From Asaia sp037151935 (GTDB taxonomy: Bacteria; Pseudomonadota; Alphaproteobacteria; Acetobacterales; Acetobacteraceae), in contig NZ_CP157575.1 in assembly GCF_051628905.1 (NCBI RefSeq), forward strand, positions 3,348,001 through 3,412,000: DNA of 64,000 nt, in the 5' to 3' direction. A program made the translations under genes and the position numbers. How positions within the stretch are numbered: position 1 is the stretch's first letter; each line of letters starts with the position of its first letter. Under the pieces are notes generated by a model that was not told the DNA's origin, did not search any database, and saw only the letters and a program-made list of their open reading frames with translations. Shown one piece after another: positions 1 through 9,068 of this stretch.

Positions 1-964
1 TTTGAGAGCCTGACGCGATGATCGGCATCCAGTTGAGCGAGAATTCACCGCGTTCGCTGGCACTGATCAGATCGCGCTCCAACCCCGAGGTGCCTACCAG
101 CGCGGCGATACTGGTCGAACTCGCGCGTCTCTCATGCGCGCCGCCGTGATGACGAACTTCCGCCATGGCGGCATCGACGGCTTGAAGAAGAGACGCGGTC
201 GTGGCGCCGTCTTCAGGGAAGAGTGCCCAGCCGATCGAGAACGATGCCTGGATTTCGCTGTCTTCAACATGAATAGTAGGAGAAAGCGACTGGCGAATGG
301 TGGCGATCAGCGAGCGGGAGGTCACCAGAGAGAGGCCCGGCGGCGACACGACGAGAATACTGCCGCCGCCCGCATAGCTCAGAAACGCGTGTTGTGGCAG
401 GATGGTCTTTACCCGCCCGATGGCCTCATCGATGATCCGATTGGATGTTTCCCATCCATAGCGCAAATTGAGCGTGTTCAGATGGTCGAGATCGATTGCC
501 ATGACCGAAAAGCTGGTTTTGCGTATTTCGGATGCTGCTGTCGCGATCAACTGCTCGATATGGGCGGCGCAGAGCCCCCGATCTGGCAGGTCCGGGCGTC
601 TGGTCTGCAAGGTCTGGTTGCGCAGGATCGTCTTTGCGCACACAGCCAGATAGGGCGCAAGCTCACGCAGCTCGGTTTCCTCGACAGTGAGCGGAATATG
701 CGCGAGGAGCGTGACGTCCGTGTCGAGGGCGAGGCCGAGTTCGTATCCGGTCTCGGTTTTTTCGAGATGCAGCGCATCGGGGCTGGCACAGACAGTCTTG
801 ACGCAGGCTCCGGTAATCTTTTTCGTATGATCGCCATCGCTGGCGATTTCTACGAGCTCGTCTTCCGTGTCATAGCCGCAGATGCATACTGCCGAGGCGC
901 TCAACAACCGGCGCGCGATTTCGAGTATCGCTGTTTGCGGCAGAAGCTGTTTGTTTAGGGACAT
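1..964 (-). CDS. GGDEF-EAL domain protein, 3' end beyond window
   Basis: Only the first 321 codons lie in the window; the frame stays open to base 1. The ATG at 964 follows a GAGAGG ribosome site. Residues 1 to about 120 look like a small sensory region. A GGDEF fold follows, with a recognisable DLDHLN motif and an FSIGWALFPEDG stretch, but the GGDEF signature itself reads YAGGGSILVV, so diguanylate cyclase activity is probably lost. The last residues visible (LERDL, then NWMPI) match the start of an EAL phosphodiesterase domain. The likely role is therefore c-di-GMP breakdown, or binding by the inactive GGDEF half. The EAL catalytic residues are outside the window, so activity cannot be judged. 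recG lies upstream on the same strand but 140 bp away, so it is probably a separate unit. Confidence 0.8.
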   Translation of the reverse strand, partial: MSLNKQLLPQTAILEIARRLLSASAVCICGYDTEDELVEIASDGDHTKKITGACVKTVCASPDALHLEKTETGYELGLALDTDVTLLAHIPLTVEETELRELAPYLAVCAKTILRNQTLQTRRPDLPDRGLCAAHIEQLIATAASEIRKTSFSVMAIDLDHLNTLNLRYGWETSNRIIDEAIGRVKTILPQHAFLSYAGGGSILVVSPPGLSLVTSRSLIATIRQSLSPTIHVEDSEIQASFSIGWALFPEDGATTASLLQAVDAAMAEVRHHGGAHERRASSTSIAALVGTSGLERDLISASERGEFSLNWMPIIASGSQ

Positions 965-1104
965 GACGCCTCTCTCTCACGGGAAACCCGCTTATGAAAG
1001 ACAATGCAGGTTTGAGCAAGTATGCACAAGTTCCAGTCAAAAATCTATATGACACATTATTTCAAATCCTTAAATAAGTATTGGTATGGTGGGTAGTCGA
1101 CGAC

Positions 1105-3195
1105 TTATCCTGAGCGATTGATACGTTTCATGTCATCGCGGTCGAATAGATTGAGAAGTATTTGAAGTTCCAGCGCAAGCTCGGTCATTTTTGTCGACTT
1201 CCCTGAAATAACAACAGCGTCACGATGCGCTTCATGTAATAGAGAGTCGGCGTCTACGCCCTCGGTGAGGCGAAATAAGGGTAGACCGGACTGACGATTC
1301 CCGGCCAGGTCGCCTCCTCCCCGCAGCTTGAAATCCCGCTCGGCAATCATGAACCCGTCCTCGGTTTCGCGTAGAAGAGCAAGGCGCTCCTTGCCGTTGG
1401 CGCCGGTCGCATCGTCGTAGATCAGCAGGCAGTATGAGGCGGCGGCACCGCGGCCCACGCGTCCGCGTAGCTGATGAAGCTGGGCGAGACCGAAGCGCTC
1501 CGCATGCTCGATCACCATTACAGAGGCGTTTGGGATATCAACCCCAACCTCAATGACCGTGGTGGCAACTAAAAGGCGTGTTTCACCCAGCCTGAACCGG
1601 TCCAGCTCCGTCTGTCTCTGGGCAATTTCCTGCCTGCCATGAGCCAGCCCGACGGGCACGGAGAGGCGCAGGGAGAGGTCTCCCCAGCGTGCCTCGGCTG
1701 CCGCCACGTCGAGTACTTCGCTTTCTTCCACCAAAGGACAGACCCAGAAGATCTGGGCGCCATGGCGCAGAATGCGCGTTATGCCGCTTATCACTTCATC
1801 CAGCGTGGAAAGCGGGTGAAGCGAGGTCTGGATCGGCTTGCGTCCAGGCGGTTTTTCGTCGAGGCGGCTGACGCTCAGATCGCCCCATTGCGTCAGAAGC
1901 AAGGTGCGCGGGATCGGGGTGGCGGTCATCACCAGAATATCGGTATGCTCACCTTTGGCGCCGAGCATCGAGCGTTGCTGCACGCCAAAGCGATGCTGCT
2001 CGTCAATGACGGCCAGAGCGAGGTCGTGAAACGCAACCTTTTCCTGAAAAAGGGCATGAGTGCCGATCACCAGTCTGGCCGAGCCGTCTGAGATGGCCTC
2101 AAGGGCAAGTCGTCGTGCCTTGCCTTTCACGCTGCCCGAAAGATAGGCGCAGGGTACGCTGGTCAGGCGTGAGATTGTCTCGAAATGCTGGGTTGCGAGA
2201 ATTTCGGTGGGCGCCATAAGCGCCGCCTGAGCGCCGGACTCGACGGCACGAAGCATGGCCAGCAGTGCCACGAGCGTCTTGCCTGCGCCGACATCCCCTT
2301 GAAGCAGGCGCATCATCGGCGCAGGGGCCGCGAGATCGGCATCTATTTCGGCTAGCGCCCTGATCTGTGCGCCGGTCGGTTGATGACCGAAGCGGGTCAG
2401 GGTTTCGCTGCGAAGAGTGTCATCGCCAATGATCACACGTCCCGTCTGGCCGCGCGCTTCGAGCCGCGCCATGGCGATGGAAAGCTGATCGGCGAGGCAC
2501 TCGTCATAGGCCAGTCGCTCGCGGGCCAGTAGGGCGAGGCTCGACCAGTTCTGCCCGGTATCGGATGTAGGCCGATGCAGCGTTCCAAGCGCCTGTGCAA
2601 AGCCTGGCCAGTTGCGTCGGGCAAGGCGATCGGGATCAATCCATTCAGGCAGAGCTGGAATCAGATCGAGCGCCTTATGCACCGCCCGTCTCATGACTGA
2701 GGTGAACAGCCCCGCCGTAAGTGGCCAGACCGGGTCAATTGGGGGAATCGTGTCTCGCCGTGCCCAGCCCAGCATATAGTCGGGATGCGGCATGGTAAGC
2801 GAGAGCCCATAGCGTTCGAGCCGTCCCGAGATGGCCAGCTCGTCACCTACCGCGACAGAGCGGATGAAAGCCTGATGAAAGAACAAAATGTCGATTTCAT
2901 CCGTGTCATCGCAGGCGCGAATGCGGAAAGGCTGTCGAGGGCGCGAGGGCGCCACGATATCCAGCACGCGCAGCTTCGCCGTCAGCGTGGCGCCGGGCAT
3001 CAGCTGGTCGCGAGCCTCGCGCAAGGTCAGCACGCTGCGCCGGTCTGTGTAGCTTGTGGGCAGGGTGAAAAGAAGATCGATCACGCGTGGGCCGCAAGCA
3101 ACCTTGCGCAGCAGATCGGCGTAACGAGGGCCGATGCCAGGCAGGGTTGCCAGCGGGGCGAGCAGGGGCGAAATCCTTGATGACTCTGGGTGCAT
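1105..3195 (-). CDS. recG: ATP-dependent DNA helicase RecG
   Basis: RecG reverses stalled replication forks and branch-migrates Holliday junctions in the cytoplasm. The 696-residue length is normal for the family. An N-terminal wedge/OB region (residues about 65-145) precedes the helicase core, with Walker A GDVGAGKT at residues 300-307, DEQHRFGVQQ as motif II near 395, and a QLRGRVGRG motif VI. The start at 3195 gives MHPESSRISP and a helix-hairpin-like LPGIGPRYADLLRK, as in other RecG proteins. It is divergent from mfd, 127 bp apart, so the two DNA repair genes share one promoter region. Confidence 0.96.
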   Translation of the reverse strand: MHPESSRISPLLAPLATLPGIGPRYADLLRKVACGPRVIDLLFTLPTSYTDRRSVLTLREARDQLMPGATLTAKLRVLDIVAPSRPRQPFRIRACDDTDEIDILFFHQAFIRSVAVGDELAISGRLERYGLSLTMPHPDYMLGWARRDTIPPIDPVWPLTAGLFTSVMRRAVHKALDLIPALPEWIDPDRLARRNWPGFAQALGTLHRPTSDTGQNWSSLALLARERLAYDECLADQLSIAMARLEARGQTGRVIIGDDTLRSETLTRFGHQPTGAQIRALAEIDADLAAPAPMMRLLQGDVGAGKTLVALLAMLRAVESGAQAALMAPTEILATQHFETISRLTSVPCAYLSGSVKGKARRLALEAISDGSARLVIGTHALFQEKVAFHDLALAVIDEQHRFGVQQRSMLGAKGEHTDILVMTATPIPRTLLLTQWGDLSVSRLDEKPPGRKPIQTSLHPLSTLDEVISGITRILRHGAQIFWVCPLVEESEVLDVAAAEARWGDLSLRLSVPVGLAHGRQEIAQRQTELDRFRLGETRLLVATTVIEVGVDIPNASVMVIEHAERFGLAQLHQLRGRVGRGAAASYCLLIYDDATGANGKERLALLRETEDGFMIAERDFKLRGGGDLAGNRQSGLPLFRLTEGVDADSLLHEAHRDAVVISGKSTKMTELALELQILLNLFDRDDMKRINRSG

Positions 3196-3322
3196 GGCCT
3201 TCGCGGAACATGGGCTGACAGCGGGAAACGCACAGGCTATAGGATAGAATTGTCATGGAACAAAACGAAACCATCGCCTGGCAGCCTGCCTGCATCGTGG
3301 CGCGCGTGCTTTGGATTTCTGA

Positions 3323-6300
3323 ATGACCGATACCCCCGACTGGCCGATCCTCTGGGGCGTGCCGGAAGCCTATACCGCGTTCCTCCTGCGTCGCCGCCTG
3401 GGCGAGCATGATGGCCCGCTCATCCATGTTGGGCGCGACGACGCTGCCGTAGCGGCTCTTGCCGACATGCTGGCCTATGTCGAACCGGATGTGGCCGTGC
3501 TCCGCTTTCCCGCTTGGGACTGCCTGCCTTACGATCGCGTCTCGCCTAATCCGGCCATCACGGCCGAGCGCGCCGCCACCCTGACACGATTGCTCGAACC
3601 CGCAGGTAAGACGCGTCGCATCGTGCTGACCACGGTGCATGCGCTGGTCCAGCGCGTGCCGCCGCGTGACGCGTTTCGCAATCAGGCCATAGCGGTCAGG
3701 AAGGGCGAGGCCCTCGATCAGGCCATGCTCATCGAGTTGCTGATTGCCAGCGGCTACACGCGTACCGATACGGTCATGGAAGCCGGAGAATTCGCTACCC
3801 GAGGCGGTATTTTCGACCTCTATCCGGCGGGTGAAAGCGAGCCGATTCGCCTCGATCTGTTCGGTGATGAGGTGGATAATATTCGTCGCTTCGACGTGGC
3901 AAGTCAGCGCTCGACCGAAACGCTTGATGCCTTCAAGCTGCGTCCCGTTTCGGAATATGCGCTCAGCCCCGATGCGATCAGTCGTTTTCGCTCTTCATGG
4001 CGTGACCTGTTCGGTCCTTCGTCGGCATCCGATGTCGTTTACGAGCATGTCAGCGAGGGACGACGATTTCCCGGACTTGAGCATTATATCCCGCTCTTTC
4101 ATGAGCACATGGATACGCTGATCGATTATCTGCCCGAGGCTTCGGTCAGTATCGATCATCAGGTGCCGGATATTCTCAAGGCACGTCTCGAGATGATCGC
4201 CGATCACTACGAGGCCAGAAAAGCCCCCGCTCGTGAAGGCGAGGCCATTTATCGCGCCCTGCCATCCCATCTGCTATATCTCAACCGCGCGGGCTGGGAC
4301 GCCATGCTGGCGCGCGTGCCCTGCATCGCGCTTAATCCTTTTGCCAAGCCCGACGCCACACAGGGCCTCGATGCCGGTGGGCGCCCCGGCCCGATTTTCG
4401 TGCGTGGCAAGGACGGCACGCGCGAGGGGGCTTTTGACGCCCTGCGCACACAGCTTGAGTCGTGGGAGAAGGCCGGTCGTCGCTGTTACGTGACGGCCTG
4501 GACCAAAGGCTCGCGTGAGCGCATCGCCTCGCTGCTCAAGGAACATCGCTTCACGACCGAATTACACGATAGCTGGGCATCGGCGGCAGGTATCGCGCCC
4601 GGCACAGTTGGGCTTGTCGTGCTCGGGCTCGAGCGAGGCTTTGTGGGCGACCGCATGGCGTTCATCTCGGAGCAGGACCTGCTGGGCGAGCGTATCGCCC
4701 GCCCGCCCCGGCGCAAGCGCCGCGCCGAGCAGTTCATTACCGAAGCATCTGAAATCGCCGAGGGCGATCTGGTTGTGCATGCCGATTACGGTATCGGGCG
4801 CTATGAAGGGCTGGAGACGGTCAGCGATGGCGTGGCGCCGCATGACTGCCTCAGACTGCTTTATGACGGCGCACAGAAGCTGTTTCTGCCTGTCGAGAAT
4901 ATCGAATTGCTGAGCCGTTTCGGCTCCGATCAGGGGGGCGTTGCGCTCGACAAGCTGGGCGGTCAGGCCTGGCAGGCGCGCAAGGCCAAGATGAAGGAGC
5001 GCATTCGCGATATGGCGGGCGAGCTGATACGCACTGCCGCCGGCCGCGCCATGAAGGAGGCGCCGTCTCTCATGCCCGCCGAAGGGCTGTGGGACGAGTT
5101 CTGTGCGCGTTTCCCTTTTGTCGAAACAGAGGACCAGTCGCGCGCCATCGCCGATGTGCTTGAAGATCTGACTTCAGGTCGCCCGATGGACCGTCTGGTC
5201 TGCGGCGATGTCGGCTTCGGCAAGACCGAAGTCGCCCTGCGCGCTGCTTTCGTTGCGGCGCTATCGGGTGTTCAGGTGGCCGTGGTCGTGCCGACCACGC
5301 TTCTCGCGCGTCAGCATTTCCGCAGCTTCTCAACGCGTTTTGAGGGCTTCCCGGTGCGTATCGCCCAGCTCTCTCGTCTTGTGACGGCAAAGGAAGCCGC
5401 CGAGACCCGCCGCGCCCTTGAAGCGGGCGAGGTCGATATCGTGGTCGGCACGCATGCGCTGATCGCCAAATCGGTGGCCTTCGCCAATCTGGGGCTGCTC
5501 ATTATCGATGAGGAGCAGCATTTCGGCGTTGCTCACAAGGAGCGTCTCAAGTCGCTGCGCGAAGACGTACATGTGCTGACGCTCTCGGCCACGCCGCTCC
5601 CCCGCACGCTTCAGCTCTCCCTGAGCGGCGTGCGTGAAATGAGCCTGATCGCAACCCCGCCGACGGACAGGCTGGCGGTGCGCACTTTCATCACGCCCTT
5701 CGACAGTGTGATGATTCGCGAAGCCATCCAGCGCGAGCGTTTTCGCGGAGGGCAGATTTTCTGTGTCGTGCCGCGCATCGAGGATATGGATCGCATGGCC
5801 GAGCGTCTGCGCGACATTGTGCCCGACGCCAAGACCGTTCAAGCCCATGGCCGTCTGACGCCCGCCGAACTCGAACGCGTCATGACCGAGTTCTCCGACG
5901 GGCGATACGATGTTCTGCTGTCGACCAATATTGTCGAAAGCGGGCTCGATATGCCTGCTGTGAATACGCTCATCATCCATCGCGCCGACATGTTCGGTCT
6001 TGGGCAGCTCTATCAGCTTCGCGGGCGCGTGGGCCGTGGCAAACAGCGTGGTTATGCCTATCTGACCTGGCCGCAGAGCCATCGCCTGTCGGTCGCTTCC
6101 GAGAAACGGCTCGAGATCATGCAGACACTCGACACGCTTGGTGCTGGTTTCACCCTTGCCTCTCATGATCTCGATCTGCGCGGTGCAGGCAACCTGCTGG
6201 GCGATGAGCAATCAGGCCATATCAAGGAGGTTGGCATCGAGCTTTACCAGCAGATGCTCGAAGATGCCGTCACCACCATGCGTCTCCAGCGCGATCAAAA

Positions 6301-6778
6301 GCGTGAGGAAGACAAGGACTGGACGCCCAACATCATCCTCGGCCTGCCGGTTCTGATTCCCGAAACCTATGTGCGTGATCTGCCTGTGCGTCTGGGTCTC
6401 TATCGGCGCATCGCCGGGCTTGAGGGCGAGGCGGAACTCGATGCGATGCGCGCCGAAATGGTCGATCGCTTCGGCTCTCTGCCGCAGGAGGTCGAGAACC
6501 TGCTCGATGTCGTGATCATCAAGCGGCTCTGTAGTGCTGCTGGGGTTGACCGTCTGGAGGCCGGGCCGAAGGGCATGGTCATCCAGTTCCGTAACCGCAA
6601 GTTCCGCAACCCGATGGGTCTGCTCAAATGGGTCGAGCGGCACAAGGATCAGGGGGTGAAACTACGTCCTGACCAGAAACTTGCCGTGGTGCGCGAGATG
6701 ACCAACGCGCAGCGCATTACCATGGCGCGAAAGGTGATGGGCGCCATGAAGAAGCTGGCAGAGAAAGCGGATAGCTGA
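3323..6778 (+). CDS. mfd: Transcription-repair coupling factor Mfd
   Basis: Mfd displaces RNA polymerase stalled at DNA damage and recruits UvrA. The 1151-residue protein has the full family layout: a UvrB-like N-terminal module (RGGIFDLYPAGE near 165), an RNA polymerase interaction domain with DLVVHADYGIGRYEG near 480, a RecG-like translocase with GDVGFGKT near 630 and DEEQHFGV near 728, the TRG region, and a C-terminal regulatory domain that includes LGLYRRIAG. The ATG at 3323 overlaps the end of a 23-codon frame that starts at 3255, which may just be chance. In many alphaproteobacteria an sdhE gene sits between recG and mfd; none is seen here. Confidence 0.97.
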   Translation: MTDTPDWPILWGVPEAYTAFLLRRRLGEHDGPLIHVGRDDAAVAALADMLAYVEPDVAVLRFPAWDCLPYDRVSPNPAITAERAATLTRLLEPAGKTRRIVLTTVHALVQRVPPRDAFRNQAIAVRKGEALDQAMLIELLIASGYTRTDTVMEAGEFATRGGIFDLYPAGESEPIRLDLFGDEVDNIRRFDVASQRSTETLDAFKLRPVSEYALSPDAISRFRSSWRDLFGPSSASDVVYEHVSEGRRFPGLEHYIPLFHEHMDTLIDYLPEASVSIDHQVPDILKARLEMIADHYEARKAPAREGEAIYRALPSHLLYLNRAGWDAMLARVPCIALNPFAKPDATQGLDAGGRPGPIFVRGKDGTREGAFDALRTQLESWEKAGRRCYVTAWTKGSRERIASLLKEHRFTTELHDSWASAAGIAPGTVGLVVLGLERGFVGDRMAFISEQDLLGERIARPPRRKRRAEQFITEASEIAEGDLVVHADYGIGRYEGLETVSDGVAPHDCLRLLYDGAQKLFLPVENIELLSRFGSDQGGVALDKLGGQAWQARKAKMKERIRDMAGELIRTAAGRAMKEAPSLMPAEGLWDEFCARFPFVETEDQSRAIADVLEDLTSGRPMDRLVCGDVGFGKTEVALRAAFVAALSGVQVAVVVPTTLLARQHFRSFSTRFEGFPVRIAQLSRLVTAKEAAETRRALEAGEVDIVVGTHALIAKSVAFANLGLLIIDEEQHFGVAHKERLKSLREDVHVLTLSATPLPRTLQLSLSGVREMSLIATPPTDRLAVRTFITPFDSVMIREAIQRERFRGGQIFCVVPRIEDMDRMAERLRDIVPDAKTVQAHGRLTPAELERVMTEFSDGRYDVLLSTNIVESGLDMPAVNTLIIHRADMFGLGQLYQLRGRVGRGKQRGYAYLTWPQSHRLSVASEKRLEIMQTLDTLGAGFTLASHDLDLRGAGNLLGDEQSGHIKEVGIELYQQMLEDAVTTMRLQRDQKREEDKDWTPNIILGLPVLIPETYVRDLPVRLGLYRRIAGLEGEAELDAMRAEMVDRFGSLPQEVENLLDVVIIKRLCSAAGVDRLEAGPKGMVIQFRNRKFRNPMGLLKWVERHKDQGVKLRPDQKLAVVREMTNAQRITMARKVMGAMKKLAEKADS

Positions 6779-6791
6779 ACCGGGGAGTGAT

Positions 6792-6842
6792 GCGGGGCGC
6801 TGCCCCGCACCCCGGAAAGGGGCGCGCCCCTTTCATCCCTTT
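6792..6842 (+). repeat. GC-rich double-palindrome repeat, copy 1
   Basis: Two adjoining palindromes: GCGGGGCGCTGCCCCGC, then GAAAGGGGCGCGCCCCTTTC. The order is the same as in the second copy at 6991-7046, which lies on the other strand. Elements of this shape (a GGGGC..GCCCC hairpin followed by an AAAGGG..CCCTTT hairpin) are, from memory, common between genes in acetic acid bacteria. The copy begins 14 bases after the mfd stop and could also end mfd transcription. Apart from the two copies, the 327-base gap before the SDR gene shows no gene. Confidence 0.65.
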
Positions 6843-6990
6843 CCGAAGGCGTGTTCTTGAAGGGTGATGACTCTGTCTCGGGGGGGGGTGATCCTGCTTG
6901 GGTTTTGCGCGTATTGAATTGTTTGAAGCGCGCTGTGTGGCACTGTTCCGTCTTCATCTGAACCTACGCACCGTTTTCAATCCTGTGTGT

Positions 6991-7046
6991 GGAAACGGGT
7001 TTCCAAAGGGCGACCGCCCTTTGGCGGGGAATGGGGCAGGGCCCCA
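6991..7046 (-). repeat. GC-rich double-palindrome repeat, copy 2 (inverted)
   Basis: Read on the minus strand this has the same order as copy 1: ATGGGGCCCTGCCCCAT, a CCCCG spacer, then CCAAAGGGCGGTCGCCCTTTGG and a GGAAACCCGTTTCC palindrome. The two copies therefore form a large imperfect inverted pair about 150 bases apart. The copy lies 60 bases before the SDR start, so it may affect transcription into that gene. It is REP-like, with no coding content. Confidence 0.6.
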
Positions 7047-7105
7047 TGAACGCAACTTATCCTCCTCTTGTTTGTTCGATTGATATCGAATGAATGGAGA
7101 GACAT

Positions 7106-7903
7106 ATGTTGACACTCGATCTTTCGGGGCAAAAAGCTCTTGTCACCGGTTCCACTGGCGGTATCGGTCTCGCGATTGCCGAACGACTGGCCCAGGCGGG
7201 AGCCCATGTGATTGTCAATGGGCGCGGCGAGGAACGGACGCAGGTGGCGGTCGAGGCGGTCCGGAAGAAGGTGCCTGACGCGCAGGTGACCGGTTTCGCG
7301 GGTGACGTGGCGCAGCCTGCGATCATTGCCAGCCTGCAGCAGGCGCATCCCGTGCTGGATATCCTCGTCAATAATCTCGGTATCTTCGAGGAAACGCCTT
7401 TCGCCGAGATATCCGACGATGACTGGCAGCGCTTTTTCGATATCAATGTAATGAGCGGGGTGCGTTTATCGCGTGCCTATCTGCCGGGCATGGTGGCAGA
7501 AAAGCGCGGGCGCATCGTCTTCATTTCAAGCGAGTCCGGGCTGAATATTCCGGCTGAGATGATCCATTACGGGTTCAGCAAGGCGGCTCAGATTGCGATT
7601 GCGCGCGGTCTTGCGGAAAGCGTGGCGGGCAGCGGTGTTACGGTCAACAGCGTGCTGCCGGGACCGACACGGACAGAGGGCGTCATGACCATGATGCAGA
7701 AGGCGGCAGAAAAAACGGGCCGCACGCTTGAGGAAACCGAGGCGAGCTTCCTGAAGGATAACCGCCCCACATCTCTTTTGAAGAGGCTGGAAGAGCCGGA
7801 AGAGGTGGCGAATATGGTTGCCTATATCTGCTCGCCGCTGGCTTCGGCGACGTCGGGAGCTGCGCTGCGTGTGGAGGGTGGGCTCCTGCGTCATCCGGGC
7901 TAG
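7106..7903 (+). CDS. SDR-family NAD(P)-dependent oxidoreductase
   Basis: A classical short-chain dehydrogenase of 265 residues with a Rossmann fold. Visible are the nucleotide-binding TGSTGGIG (residues 14-21), NNLG near 90, a serine in ISSESG near 142, and the catalytic YGFSK (Y155, K159). The closest named families are FabG-like 3-oxoacyl reductases and sugar/polyol dehydrogenases; the substrate cannot be read from sequence. An in-frame ATG lies at 7094, but the ATG at 7106 has GGAGAG seven bases upstream and starts with the usual LDLSGQKALVTG, so it is preferred. It is a single-gene unit ended by the hairpin at 7918-7940. Confidence 0.88.
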   Translation: MLTLDLSGQKALVTGSTGGIGLAIAERLAQAGAHVIVNGRGEERTQVAVEAVRKKVPDAQVTGFAGDVAQPAIIASLQQAHPVLDILVNNLGIFEETPFAEISDDDWQRFFDINVMSGVRLSRAYLPGMVAEKRGRIVFISSESGLNIPAEMIHYGFSKAAQIAIARGLAESVAGSGVTVNSVLPGPTRTEGVMTMMQKAAEKTGRTLEETEASFLKDNRPTSLLKRLEEPEEVANMVAYICSPLASATSGAALRVEGGLLRHPG

Positions 7904-7917
7904 GCGCGAAGCGCATC

Positions 7918-7940
7918 GAGGGGCGCCGGGCCCGCCCCTC
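7918..7940. terminator. Hairpin between convergent genes
   Basis: GAGGGGCG pairs perfectly with CGCCCCTC around a 7-base loop. It sits between the SDR gene and the convergent exported-protein gene, so it could serve both. On the plus strand it is followed by CTTTGCC, a weak T tract. Confidence 0.6.
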
Positions 7941-7948
7941 CTTTGCCT

Positions 7949-8836
7949 TCAGTTGACGGGGATGGGGATTGAATTGACCTTGAGAATGCCGCCATCGAGT
8001 GCCAGATCCCAGAGCACCTGATTGCCGTTGTGATGGCCCATGAACTGGGCGACCGAGAGCGCTGTGGTTACGCCGGTTGGCACTACCGGGCGGATGGTGG
8101 CGAGCAGGTCGCTCAGATCTGTGATGGCAATGTGAAGCGCCCCGGTGCTGGTGGCAGCGTCGCGGCCGGGTGTGATCCAGCCCGAACCGTCAAGACGCCC
8201 CTTGGCCCAGAGGGCCTGAAGCGACGAAATGGTGATTTTTCCTGACGGCGTGCGCGTACTGTCAAGCATCTGCTCAGGGATGGTGAGGGTGGTGTTCACG
8301 CTGCCGGGCAAGGCCGACCCGCCGGGCGCCGAAAGCCCCGATGACGCAACGACGACATCGATACCGCCAGGGGCCTGACTGGCGCGCATTGTGACAGTGA
8401 TCTGCTCAGCCGAATAATGTGTGCTGCCATCCGATAAAGCGACCTTGTTCCAGATCATTTCCGCTACAGCGCCTTGATGCAGGGCATCGCGCAGATTGCG
8501 CAGGGCTGGCCGCCCGTCGACGCCATGGCAGCTCGCAGGCGACGAGTCATGAACCAGCTTCAGAAGCCCGAGAGAGACGAGGTCATTCGCATCGCGCAGG
8601 TTCGGCAGGGTCAGATGCCCCTGTCGATCTCTCACCGTGACCTGCTGCACATGAACGACTGCCTCGGCTCCGACGAGGCGGGCGGAATAACCTGACATGC
8701 CAAAGGAGGCAGTTCCCATCGTGCGTGAGGCCGAGTCGGTACTCATGCACGCAGCGGGAACGGCGTCGGCCTTGGCCGAGTGGGGTAGGGCCCCGATGGC
8801 GAGCAGGGTCAGGAGAGAAGCAGTAGCGTATTTCAT
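7949..8836 (-). CDS. Exported protein of unknown function
   Basis: About 295 residues. The frame extends upstream to 9184, but the ATG at 8836 begins a clear signal peptide (MKYATASLLTLLAIGALPHSAKA, cut near residue 23); an ATG at 8860 is possible and neither has a good ribosome site. The mature part is rich in beta-strand-like segments. It has a pair of cysteines, and the C-terminal pattern of repeated short strands ending LDGGILKVNSIPI recalls DUF2125/AsmA-like periplasmic proteins, but that is only an impression. It is divergent from the PLP decarboxylase, with 232 bases between, and convergent with the SDR gene. Function unknown; periplasmic location is inferred. Confidence 0.7.
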   Translation of the reverse strand: MKYATASLLTLLAIGALPHSAKADAVPAACMSTDSASRTMGTASFGMSGYSARLVGAEAVVHVQQVTVRDRQGHLTLPNLRDANDLVSLGLLKLVHDSSPASCHGVDGRPALRNLRDALHQGAVAEMIWNKVALSDGSTHYSAEQITVTMRASQAPGGIDVVVASSGLSAPGGSALPGSVNTTLTIPEQMLDSTRTPSGKITISSLQALWAKGRLDGSGWITPGRDAATSTGALHIAITDLSDLLATIRPVVPTGVTTALSVAQFMGHHNGNQVLWDLALDGGILKVNSIPIPVN

Positions 8837-9068
8837 GGACACGACGATGGGGCTGTTCATGCGGCCAGACAACTGGAATTTTGCGGCAAGAGTGCGGCAC
8901 CCGGCTAACGCCAGGTCAGGGGCGTTGGCTGGCTCTCTCTTCTGGACGCTTGTGACATCGACCGAACGCGCGCGGTCCCTCTTGCTGCGGCGAAGGCAGG
9001 ACTCGATAAGAGAGGCTTCGGCCGGTAATCGGTCGGTCGGACACGGTGTGGCGAGAGGAATAAGAGCG

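Noticed and set aside
134..958. Plus-strand frame of 274 codons
   Set aside because: It is the shadow of the minus-strand GGDEF/EAL gene, whose motifs are clear.
3255..3326. 23-codon frame overlapping the mfd start, possible leader peptide or sdhE remnant
   Set aside because: No family likeness and no special codon run; overlap may be chance.
2906..3640. Long minus-strand frame across the recG-mfd promoter
   Set aside because: It lies in the shadow of mfd and in the wrong frame of recG; composition does not look like protein.
8697..9068. N-terminal extension of the decarboxylase
   Set aside because: It overlaps the signal peptide gene on the other strand and is not part of the family; ATG at 9069 fits better.
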